Shown piece after piece: positions 1-5,049 of a stretch of DNA of 5,049 nucleotides. A program made the translations under genes and the position numbers. Source of the stretch: Selenomonadaceae bacterium UBA3796 (GTDB lineage Bacteria > Bacillota > Negativicutes > Selenomonadales > Selenomonadaceae); NCBI GenBank assembly GCA_002369175.1, contig DFES01000087.1, positions 1 to 5,049 on the forward strand, in the 5' to 3' direction. Within the stretch, counting starts at the first letter, position 1. Each line of letters opens with the position of its first letter. The notes under the pieces were generated by a model. It was not told the origin of the DNA. It worked only from the letters and a program-made list of their open reading frames with translations, and searched no databases.

Positions 1-113
1 GCAGGCTGATCAGCTGCATCATCCGGAAAATACCCTGAGAGAAGAATCAGTTGCAGCAAGATGTCAGCATCGTTGTGCCGTTTGTCAGTAATAGGTCTCG
101 ACTGTTAATGTGC

Positions 114-163
114 AAAAGGGGGCACTCAGCAAATTCCTTTCCGGAAATGCCGAGTGCCCCTTT
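114..163 (-). terminator. Intrinsic terminator downstream of prs
   Basis: A strong hairpin begins about 20 bases after the prs stop codon. The 9-base arms 119-127 and 152-160 (GGGGCACTC/GAGTGCCCC) are perfectly complementary. The stem continues inward as a G-U wobble (151/128) and three Watson-Crick pairs (148-150 with 129-131). The loop is about 16 bases and contains the palindrome TTTCCGGAAA (138-147). In minus-strand RNA the stem is followed by a C and then UUUU (117-114). The wobble would be an A-C mismatch in plus-strand RNA, and the plus side has only UUU, so the signal fits best as the end of the prs transcript. It could also act on a convergent gene arriving from the left edge, but none is identifiable. 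Confidence 0.88.
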
Positions 164-180
164 GAAATTCTCCTGCCCCG

Positions 181-1143
181 TTATTGACAAGCCCGATTAT
201 CGAAAAGCTTGCTTACGGATTCATGGGACTGGATGCACCTGATGACATTTGCAATGGACTCCGACATGGAAAGCACCACGATCTTGTCCATCTGCTTTTC
301 TGGCGGGAGGGCAATCGTATCCGTAACGATGAGCCGTTCCATATCGGAATCCCTGATGCGCTCTGTTGCAGGACCACTCAGAATCGCATGGGAACAGCAG
401 GCAAGAACACGCTTTGCCTTCAATCTCTTTAACGCTTTTGTCCCTTCAATGAGGGAGCCTGCCGAATCCACAATGTCATCAATCAGAATGGCCGTCTTGC
501 CCTCCACCTCGCCGATGAGATTCATCACCTCGGCAACACCGGGCTTCGGACGACGTTTCTCAATGATGGCAATGGGCGCATGAAGGTAGTCCGCCAACAC
601 CCGGGCACGGGTAACACCGCCCAGATCAGGAGATACGACAACCACATCCTCATAGTCCTGGGAACGAAGGTATTTCGCGAGCACCGGAGCGGCAGCCAAA
701 TGATCCACAGGAATATCAAAAAATCCCTGTATCTGCCCGGCATGCAAATCCACGGTTATGACACGGCTGCATCCGGCTGTCTGTAAGAGATTTGCCACCA
801 ATTTCGCTGAAATCGGCTCCCGACCGCGGGTCTTGCGATCCTGACGAGCATAGGCATAATAGGGAACGACCGCCGTAACGCTATGCGCCGAAGCTCTTTT
901 GCAGGCATCAATCATGATGAGAAGTTCCATCAGATTGTCATTGACCGGCTGCGAGGTTGGCTGGATGATGAATATATCCCTGCCCCGAATGCTCTCGCCT
1001 ATCATGACCTGGGTTTCCCCGTTGTTGAAATGACCGACAAACGCATCACAAAGCTTGACGCCAAGGTGATCGGCAATCTTCCTTGCAAGTTCCGTGTTTG
1101 CATTCCCTGCCAGTATGCGCAGGTTTCCAGTGTCAAATGCCAT
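181..1143 (-). CDS. prs: Ribose-phosphate pyrophosphokinase (PRPP synthetase), class I
   Basis: This cytosolic enzyme transfers pyrophosphate from ATP to ribose 5-phosphate, giving PRPP for purine, pyrimidine, histidine, tryptophan and NAD synthesis. The 320-residue product has the usual family length. Visible motifs in order: the adenine-contacting segment FNNGE (39-43), ESIRG (50-54), the ARQDRK segment (99-104), VDLHAGQIQGFFD (131-143, containing the conserved His134), PDLGGVTRAR (172-181), the flexible-loop EKRRP (195-199), and the PRPP-binding loop IDDIVDSAGS (221-230). The start is supported by GGAGGAG (1152-1158) eight bases upstream. Two details depart from the commonest bacterial form: Asn41 where many bacteria have Asp in FSDGE, and Ser227/Ser230 where Thr is usual in the DDxxDTxGT loop. 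Both are conservative. The gene lies 133 bases after aroF, seems to have its own promoter, and ends at a strong terminator. Family assignment is near certain. Confidence 0.97.
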   Translation of the reverse strand: MAFDTGNLRILAGNANTELARKIADHLGVKLCDAFVGHFNNGETQVMIGESIRGRDIFIIQPTSQPVNDNLMELLIMIDACKRASAHSVTAVVPYYAYARQDRKTRGREPISAKLVANLLQTAGCSRVITVDLHAGQIQGFFDIPVDHLAAAPVLAKYLRSQDYEDVVVVSPDLGGVTRARVLADYLHAPIAIIEKRRPKPGVAEVMNLIGEVEGKTAILIDDIVDSAGSLIEGTKALKRLKAKRVLACCSHAILSGPATERIRDSDMERLIVTDTIALPPEKQMDKIVVLSMSESIANVIRCIQSHESVSKLFDNRACQ

Positions 1144-1151
1144 TTGTCAAA

Positions 1152-1158
1152 CTCCTCC
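1152..1158 (-). promoter_or_regulatory. Ribosome binding site of prs
   Basis: GGAGGAG on the minus strand lies eight bases before the ATG at 1143-1141. It fixes this Met as the start of prs. Confidence 0.85.
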
Positions 1159-1181
1159 ATACATTATACACAAGTTACGAA

Positions 1182-1196
1182 TAGGAGAAACTCCTA
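1182..1196 (-). repeat. Perfect inverted repeat at the predicted 5' end of the prs transcript
   Basis: TAGGAG-TTT-CTCCTA (minus strand) is a perfect 6-bp inverted repeat with a 3-base centre. An outer pair, AGTTA/TAACT (1195-1199 and 1173-1177), partly overlaps it and could form an alternative pairing. The repeat begins three bases after the start site expected from the candidate promoter at 1206-1234. It could be an operator at the transcription start or a hairpin protecting the 5' end of the mRNA. It lacks a following U run, so it is not a terminator. No known operator consensus was recognised. Confidence 0.5.
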
Positions 1197-1205
1197 ACTA
1201 CTATC

Positions 1206-1234
1206 ATTATTGCACAATGAACGGAACGAATCAA
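1206..1234 (-). promoter_or_regulatory. Candidate sigma-70/sigma-A promoter for prs
   Basis: On the minus strand, TTGATT (1234-1229, four of six matches to TTGACA) is separated by 17 bases from AATAAT (1211-1206, five of six matches to TATAAT). The -10 is preceded by TGC, the extended -10 motif. The predicted start is an A near 1199, leaving a leader of about 56 bases before the prs ATG with the Shine-Dalgarno inside it. The spacer holds a tandem GAACG repeat on the plus strand (1219-1228). This would let prs be transcribed apart from aroF. The call rests on consensus matching only. Confidence 0.55.
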
Positions 1235-1276
1235 GCATTAAATATAGTTTTCGCCTTTTTCTTCCGTCCGATATCG

Positions 1277-2308
1277 TCACCCGATTTGTTCCGCCAATCC
1301 CATTTCCCTCATAAAGCGGGACAGTTTCCGGATGCCCTCTATGACCTCGCTGTAGTGCTCTGGAGTGAGCGACTGCGGACCGTCAGAAAGCGCTTTGGCC
1401 GGATTCGGATGAACCTCCATCATGATGCCATCTGCTCCGGCAGAAATGGCAGCAAATGCCATGGGACGCACCATGCGCCATTTGCCCGTACCATGGCTTG
1501 GATCCACGATGATGGGAAGATGCGACAGGTGCTTGATGGCTGCCACGGCGCTCAAATCCAGCGTGTTGCGCGTATAGGTCTCATAGGTGCGAATACCACG
1601 TTCACAGAGCACCACATTGGGATTTCCGGCATGGATGATGTATTCCGCTGCATTGAGCCATTCGTCGATGGTGGCAGCAAGACCGCGCTTCAAAAGCACC
1701 GGCTTTCCGCAACGTCCCACCTCTTTCAGAAGCCCGAAGTTCTGCATATTGCGCGCACCAATCTGAAGCATATCCGCATACGCGGCTACACGATCAATGG
1801 CCTCTACCACGGTGACTTCCGTAACGATCTTGAGCCCCGTGCGTTCCCTGGCCTCTGCCAAATATTTCAGGCCCTCTTCCTCCAGTCCCTGAAAGGAATA
1901 GGGAGATGTACGAGGCTTATAGGCGCCGCCCCGAAGGAACTGCGCTCCGCCCTTCTTTACGAGGTCAGCCGCCTCAAAAAGCTGCTCCTTGGACTCCACT
2001 GCGCAAGGTCCTGCCATGACGACAGGAACATCTCCGCCGATTTCGATGCCATCCACATCCACGATGCTTGACTGGGGGTGAAACTCCCGACTGGCCAGCT
2101 TATAGCTCTTGGAAATGGCAACACTCTTTTCCACACCATCCATCGCATCCACGGGGACGGAGGCCAGGCGCGTCTTGTCCCCGATCACGCCTACAATTTT
2201 CTGCTGACTGCCCTCCATGATTTTTGCCTCCAGTCCTGCCGATACAATAGCGTCCATGACATCTTCGATATTCTTTTCCGTAGCATCCGGATTCATAATG
2301 ATAACCAT
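1277..2308 (-). CDS. aroF: 3-deoxy-7-phosphoheptulonate (DAHP) synthase, type I-beta with ferredoxin-like domain
   Basis: The enzyme condenses phosphoenolpyruvate and erythrose 4-phosphate to DAHP, the first step of the shikimate pathway to chorismate and the aromatic amino acids. The 343-residue protein has two parts. An N-terminal ferredoxin-like domain (about 1-70, opening MVIIMNPDAT) acts in characterised relatives as the sensor for feedback by tyrosine or phenylalanine. A TIM barrel follows. Barrel motifs: AGPCAVES (99-106), KPRTSP (131-136), IGARNMQNF (183-191), LLKRG (205-209), VDPSHGTG (268-275), MMEVHPNP (296-303) and SDGPQSL (308-314). The four expected metal ligands are present: Cys102, His272, Glu298 and Asp309. 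No chorismate mutase domain is fused. GGGGAGG (2314-2320) lies five bases before the ATG, which favours Met1 over Met5. It follows trpG by 24 bases, so co-transcription with trpEG is likely. The allosteric effector cannot be told from sequence alone. No terminator is visible after its stop. Confidence 0.96.
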   Translation of the reverse strand: MVIIMNPDATEKNIEDVMDAIVSAGLEAKIMEGSQQKIVGVIGDKTRLASVPVDAMDGVEKSVAISKSYKLASREFHPQSSIVDVDGIEIGGDVPVVMAGPCAVESKEQLFEAADLVKKGGAQFLRGGAYKPRTSPYSFQGLEEEGLKYLAEARERTGLKIVTEVTVVEAIDRVAAYADMLQIGARNMQNFGLLKEVGRCGKPVLLKRGLAATIDEWLNAAEYIIHAGNPNVVLCERGIRTYETYTRNTLDLSAVAAIKHLSHLPIIVDPSHGTGKWRMVRPMAFAAISAGADGIMMEVHPNPAKALSDGPQSLTPEHYSEVIEGIRKLSRFMREMGLAEQIG

Positions 2309-2313
2309 AATTG

Positions 2314-2320
2314 CCTCCCC
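2314..2320 (-). promoter_or_regulatory. Ribosome binding site of aroF
   Basis: GGGGAGG on the minus strand lies five bases before the ATG at 2308-2306, in the short trpG-aroF gap. It supports the first of two in-frame Met codons (residues 1 and 5); from the second the spacing would be 17 bases. Confidence 0.8.
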
Positions 2321-2332
2321 TTTCCGATACCG

Positions 2333-2908
2333 TCACTTCACGCAGTCAAAGATAAAATTCTGCAACAATATCCGTCCCTGTAATGTCAAAATGGATTCCG
2401 GATGGAACTGGACTCCGTAGATGGGATAGGCTTCGTGCTCTACCGCCATGATTTCGCCATCCGTCGTTTTGGCTACGATCCGCAAGCATTCCGGCATAGT
2501 GGAAGGATCCGCGACCAGGGAATGGTAGCGGGCAACGGTCATACCCTGAGAACACCCGCGGAAAAGGGGACAACTCTCATCAAAGTCAATCGTCGATGCC
2601 TTTCCGTGCATCAATTCCCCGGCATAGGTAATCTGTGCGCCGAAAGCCGCACAAATCGCCTGATGCCCCAGGCACACGCCGAGAACAGGAATGCGCTCCC
2701 CAAGCCCTGCAATGATTTCCATACATCTTCCCGCCGCCTCCGGCCTGCCGGGTCCCGGGGAAAGAATGATGCGGGAAGGATTCATATCCTCGATCTCCGG
2801 CACGGTCATCTCATCGTTTCGGATCACCTTGATATCCGGCTGAAGTTCTCCTACGATCTGATAGAGATTGTAGGAAAAGCTGTCGTAATTATCCACCAAC
2901 AGGATCAT
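2333..2908 (-). CDS. trpG: Anthranilate synthase component II (glutamine amidotransferase)
   Basis: This subunit hydrolyses glutamine and delivers ammonia to TrpE for anthranilate formation. Counted from the ATG at 2908, the protein is 191 residues, typical for a stand-alone TrpG/PabA. It opens MILLVDNYDSFSYNL as the family does. It carries the oxyanion-strand motif SPGPG (50-54), the nucleophile elbow GVCLGHQ with Cys79, the HGK segment (101-103), RYHS (127-130), and QFHPES with His169 and Glu171 completing the class I amidotransferase triad. A longer reading frame opens at 2968, but its extra 20 residues lie inside trpE and do not resemble the family. The chosen ATG has GGAGGTGG upstream and overlaps the trpE stop as ATGA, suggesting translational coupling. 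There is no TrpD fusion. In many bacteria one such subunit also serves aminodeoxychorismate synthase (PabA); the sequence does not exclude that here. Confidence 0.96.
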   Translation of the reverse strand: MILLVDNYDSFSYNLYQIVGELQPDIKVIRNDEMTVPEIEDMNPSRIILSPGPGRPEAAGRCMEIIAGLGERIPVLGVCLGHQAICAAFGAQITYAGELMHGKASTIDFDESCPLFRGCSQGMTVARYHSLVADPSTMPECLRIVAKTTDGEIMAVEHEAYPIYGVQFHPESILTLQGRILLQNFIFDCVK

Positions 2909-4371
2909 ATGCGGTCCACCTCCACAGGTTCCAGTGCTGCCAGTACGGCCTTGGCCTTGTTCATGCACTCTTCATATTCCTTTTCCGGCACGGAATCTGC
3001 AACGATGCCGGCCCCGCTTCTGACAAAAACCTGTCCGTTTTTCTTGTACGCAATGCGAATGGCGATGCAGGTGTCCATATTCCCGGTAAAATCGATATAG
3101 CCGATTGCTCCGCCGTATATGCCCCGCTTGCTTCCCTCCAGTTCTCCTATGATCTGGCAAGCCCTGATTTTCGGCGCACCGGAAAGGGTCCCTGCCGGAA
3201 GGACAGCCGCAATGGCATCCAACGCATCATACTCCGGAGCGATGGTTCCCCGGACAGTAGAGCCGATGTGCATGACATGGGAAAATCGTTCAATGGCGCG
3301 CAGCTTCTCCACCTGTATCGTGCCAAACCTGCTGATTTTCCCTAGGTCATTTCGTCCCAGATCCACCAGCATGTTGTGTTCCGCCAATTCCTTTTCATCT
3401 GCCAGAAGTTCCTCGGCAAGTTTCTGATCTTCTTCCTCACTTTTCCCCCTGGGTCTTGTCCCCGCCAACGGGAACGTATGGAGGACTCCGTCGGTGAGCT
3501 TCACAAGGGTTTCCGGCGAGGCGCCGGCCACCTCCACATCCAGTCCTGCAAAATAAAACATATAGGGAGAAGGATTGATGGTACGAAGCTGCCGATACGT
3601 ATCGAGAAGGCTTCCGGAAAAGGGTGCGCTCAAGCGATTGGATAGGACGACCTGAAAAATATCGCCTTCCCGGATATGATGCTTCGCCTTCTCCACAATC
3701 CGGCAAAAATCCTCCTTGCAAAACAGGGGACGGATCTTTCCCCCAACGCGCCCCGGCTCTTCGCTGCCTTTCTCTCCGCACTTGAGGAGCTCTGCAAGGC
3801 GTTTCAGTTCCAGCACCGCTTTGGCGTATTCCTCCTCCACATCAGCCAGGGAAATATTGACCATCAGAACAATCTTTTGCCTCATATGGTCAAAGGCAAT
3901 CACCTTGTCAAACAGCATGAGGTCGATATCGCGGAAGTTTTCCGTATCCTTGACCGGAACAGCCGCTTTCGGCTCATTGTAGCCGATGAAATCATAGGAA
4001 AAATATCCCACCAGTCCACCGGTAAAGGTTGGGAGATGGAGGAACCGGGGACTCCGGTACTTGGAGAGGATGTCACGGATGGCGGATTTTGGATCCCGCG
4101 TCCTAAGCTCAGACTCCCCTGCCCTGAACACGCCATCGGTGCAGGTGATTTCCAGTTTTGGCTCAAAGCCCAGAAACGTATATCTCCCCCATTTGTCGCC
4201 GGCCTTGGCCGACTCCAGCAGAAATGCATGTTTGGATGCATTCTTGAGAATACGCAGCGCCTCGATGGGCGTGATAAAGTCAGACAATATTTCAGCACTG
4301 ACGGGAAGGATATCATAGTCTCCCGTCGCTCCTATGCGCTTTGCCTCTGTTACATCGGGAAAAATTTTCAT
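2905..4371 (-). CDS. trpE: Anthranilate synthase component I
   Basis: TrpE converts chorismate to anthranilate using ammonia from TrpG, the committed step of tryptophan synthesis. The 488-residue length is normal. The N-terminal domain has HAFLLESAKAGDKWGRY (49-64); LLES (51-54), with NPSPYMFYF (266-274), forms the tryptophan feedback pocket in characterised enzymes, so Trp inhibition is predicted. These motifs, and the pairing with trpG and aroF, favour TrpE over PabB. The C-terminal chorismate-binding domain shows DIFQVVLSNR (237-246), AGASPETLVK (282-291), GTRPRG (304-309), EHNMLVDLGRNDLG (331-344), SHVMHIGSTVRG (364-375), PAGTLSGAPK (392-401) and GAGIVADSVPEKEYEE (453-468). No active-site gap or frameshift is seen. 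The start has AAGGAGG seven bases upstream, placed in a small hairpin loop. The stop overlaps the trpG start by four bases. Confidence 0.97.
   Translation of the reverse strand: MKIFPDVTEAKRIGATGDYDILPVSAEILSDFITPIEALRILKNASKHAFLLESAKAGDKWGRYTFLGFEPKLEITCTDGVFRAGESELRTRDPKSAIRDILSKYRSPRFLHLPTFTGGLVGYFSYDFIGYNEPKAAVPVKDTENFRDIDLMLFDKVIAFDHMRQKIVLMVNISLADVEEEYAKAVLELKRLAELLKCGEKGSEEPGRVGGKIRPLFCKEDFCRIVEKAKHHIREGDIFQVVLSNRLSAPFSGSLLDTYRQLRTINPSPYMFYFAGLDVEVAGASPETLVKLTDGVLHTFPLAGTRPRGKSEEEDQKLAEELLADEKELAEHNMLVDLGRNDLGKISRFGTIQVEKLRAIERFSHVMHIGSTVRGTIAPEYDALDAIAAVLPAGTLSGAPKIRACQIIGELEGSKRGIYGGAIGYIDFTGNMDTCIAIRIAYKKNGQVFVRSGAGIVADSVPEKEYEECMNKAKAVLAALEPVEVDRI
2916..2923 (-). promoter_or_regulatory. 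Ribosome binding site of trpG (decides its start)
   Basis: GGAGGTGG on the minus strand lies inside the last codons of trpE. Its GGAGG core is ten bases before the ATG at 2908-2906. It supports this ATG rather than the longer in-frame start at 2968. Confidence 0.75.
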
Positions 4372-4372
4372 G

Positions 4373-4387
4373 CGAAGACCTCCTTCG
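4373..4387 (-). promoter_or_regulatory. Hairpin holding the trpE Shine-Dalgarno sequence
   Basis: The minus strand reads CGAAG-GAGGT-CTTCG directly upstream of the trpE ATG: a perfect 5-bp stem with the core of AAGGAGG (4379-4385) in the loop and at the loop edge. The stem ends one base before the ATG. The hairpin is short, so it may be only a modest brake on initiation, or it may present the Shine-Dalgarno in an exposed loop. The pairing is visible in the sequence; a regulatory role is inference. Confidence 0.5.
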
Positions 4388-4429
4388 ACTCATTTCTGTT
4401 CCCATCTGCCAAAGAAGATTCCGAGAATC

Positions 4430-4472
4430 AAAAAGTCCTTGACAGAATGAAAAAACATCCCATCAAGGACTT
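4430..4472 (-). terminator. Terminator or attenuator hairpin between leuA and trpE
   Basis: In minus-strand RNA, bases 4472-4456 pair with 4449-4433 in an unbroken 17-bp stem. Ten outer Watson-Crick pairs (AAGTCCTTGA/TCAAGGACTT) are followed inward by seven pairs, three of them G-U wobbles. The loop is six U residues (4455-4450). The stem is followed by UUU (five Us counting the last two stem bases), then GATTC. The wobbles become A-C mismatches in plus-strand RNA, so the element evolved to act in the leuA-to-trpE direction. It lies 46 bases after the leuA stop and 58 bases before the trpE ATG. It either ends the leuA transcript or attenuates entry into trpEG-aroF. No convincing promoter was found between it and trpE. 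Confidence 0.75.
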
Positions 4473-4518
4473 AGGAATTCAAAAATCTACTCCCTTGCAG
4501 TATTTTTCCGGGTTTTGC

Positions 4519-5049
4519 TTATGATTTTGTCTGCATGCGGTTAATGGCGCTGAAAAGAGCCTGGATGGATGCGGTGATGATATCCGTGTCCATGCCGGCG
4601 CCCCAGGAAATCGTTCCATCCTCGGCCGTAATGCCGATATAGGCAATGGCCCTAGAAGACTGTCCAATCTCCAGTGCATGCTCGCTGTAGGTAAGATTTG
4701 TATACTTTATGCCGAGATTTTCCTGCAGGGCATTGCTCACCGCATCGAGGCGTCCATTGCCCCTGGCCGCGAATGTCCTGCTCTTGCCATCGATTTCCAG
4801 TTCAACGTTGCCGCTGCGGGTTCCACCCGGCTCCTTCCGGAGGAGGAAATCAACGAGCTTATAGGGCTTCTCCACATTCACATACGAATCGACGAAAATC
4901 TGATAAATCTCATCCGGCAGGAGTTCTTTGTGCTTGCGGTCGGATACCCCCTTGACGCAGTACCCGAAATCCTCCCGCATTTTCTTTGGCATTTCGATAC
5001 CGTATTGATGCTCCATGATGAAGCCGACACCGCCCTTGCCGGACTGGCT
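4519..5049 (-). CDS. leuA: 2-isopropylmalate synthase, C-terminal part (gene runs off the right edge)
   Basis: The enzyme condenses acetyl-CoA with 2-oxoisovalerate, the committed step of leucine synthesis. Only the last 176 codons are in the window; the frame is open to the right edge and its first residues are SQSGKGGVGFIME, so the catalytic TIM barrel lies outside. What remains is the linker subdomain, including YGIEMPKKMREDFG (16-29 of the fragment), and the C-terminal LeuA allosteric domain with RGNGRLDAVSNAL (96-108), YSEHALEIGQSSRAIAYIGI (121-140) and WGAGMDTDIITASIQALFSAIN (149-170, where leucine binds in relatives). The linker is of the long yeast/mycobacterial type (about 550-600 residues when complete), not the short E. 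coli type. The Met at 5016 is internal. The residue after GGVG is Phe, where mycobacterial LeuA has Tyr in GGVAYIM. Homocitrate or citramalate synthase is less likely given the motif match. Confidence 0.9.
   Translation of the reverse strand, partial: SQSGKGGVGFIMEHQYGIEMPKKMREDFGYCVKGVSDRKHKELLPDEIYQIFVDSYVNVEKPYKLVDFLLRKEPGGTRSGNVELEIDGKSRTFAARGNGRLDAVSNALQENLGIKYTNLTYSEHALEIGQSSRAIAYIGITAEDGTISWGAGMDTDIITASIQALFSAINRMQTKS

Noticed and set aside
2..91. Open plus-strand frame entering from the left edge and ending in TAA before the prs terminator
   Set aside because: It could be the 3' end of a convergent gene, but 29 codons without a stop are easily random and no family is recognisable. 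Another plus frame also ends nearby (TGA at 36-38).
1..113. Left-edge non-coding stretch with the palindrome GCTGATCAGC (5-14)
   Set aside because: The 10-base palindrome stands alone, with no U tail or promoter, and no RNA gene or minus-strand frame is visible here.
1163..1168. Perfect TATAAT on the minus strand close to prs
   Set aside because: No acceptable -35 lies 16-18 bases upstream, and the predicted start near 1156 would fall inside the Shine-Dalgarno of prs.
1094..2071. 325-codon open frame on the plus strand opposite aroF and the prs-aroF gap
   Set aside because: It is antisense to a clear DAHP synthase gene, its product resembles no family I know, and it crosses the prs control region. 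It is best explained as a shadow of aroF.
2909..2968. Upstream start giving trpG 20 extra residues
   Set aside because: The extra residues lie within trpE coding sequence and are unlike the family N-terminus. The ATG at 2908 has a Shine-Dalgarno and begins with the conserved MILLVDNYDSF.
2402..3100. 232-codon plus-strand frame opposite trpG and the end of trpE
   Set aside because: It is antisense to trpG and trpE and no family features are seen.
4417..4429. Second small hairpin GATTC-TCG-GAATC after the main hairpin
   Set aside because: A five-pair, A/T-rich stem with only a broken T run (TTCTTT) is too weak to call a terminator.
4428..4463. 11-codon minus-strand ORF (ATG at 4463) inside the leuA-trpE hairpin as a trp leader peptide
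   Set aside because: It has no Trp codon and no Shine-Dalgarno, and it lies inside the terminator stem, so it does not fit ribosome-mediated trp attenuation.
3676..4524. 282-codon open frame on the plus strand opposite trpE
   Set aside because: It is antisense to a complete trpE with all motifs and has no recognisable domain. It also runs through the leuA-trpE hairpin.

Overview
This window looks like ordinary chromosomal amino-acid biosynthesis DNA from a bacterium, most likely an anaerobic member of the Bacillota (Clostridia or Negativicutes). That placement is inferred from very strong GGAGG-type ribosome binding sites, a type I-beta DAHP synthase with an N-terminal ferredoxin-like domain, the long yeast/actinobacterial-type 2-isopropylmalate synthase, and U-tailed hairpin terminators. 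It is not proven. No mobile element, CRISPR array, tRNA, rRNA or foreign-looking segment was seen.

All convincing genes lie on the minus strand, so the reading order runs from the right edge to the left: leuA (C-terminal 176 residues only, cut by the right edge), a 147-base gap with a 17-bp hairpin, trpE, trpG (4-base ATGA overlap with trpE), a 24-base gap, aroF (DAHP synthase), a 133-base gap with a candidate promoter, prs (PRPP synthetase), a strong terminator, and about 113 bases at the left edge in which I see no supported gene.

Functionally, aroF catalyses the first step of the shikimate pathway leading to chorismate. TrpE and TrpG convert chorismate and glutamine to anthranilate. Prs makes PRPP, which is the co-substrate of the next tryptophan step (TrpD) and also feeds histidine, purine, pyrimidine and NAD synthesis. 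LeuA is the committed step of leucine synthesis. The window therefore groups entry-point enzymes, most of them feedback-controlled in their families. The rest of the tryptophan pathway (trpD, trpC, trpF, trpB, trpA) does not follow trpEG here and must be elsewhere or absent.

The most interesting non-coding signals are on the trpE side. The leuA-trpE gap contains a hairpin whose G-U wobbles pair only in minus-strand RNA; it could terminate leuA or attenuate readthrough into trpE. The trpE Shine-Dalgarno sequence itself sits in the loop of a small perfect hairpin. No tryptophan leader peptide, T-box or TRAP-like repeat was recognised. I found no clear evidence for a previously undescribed biological system.
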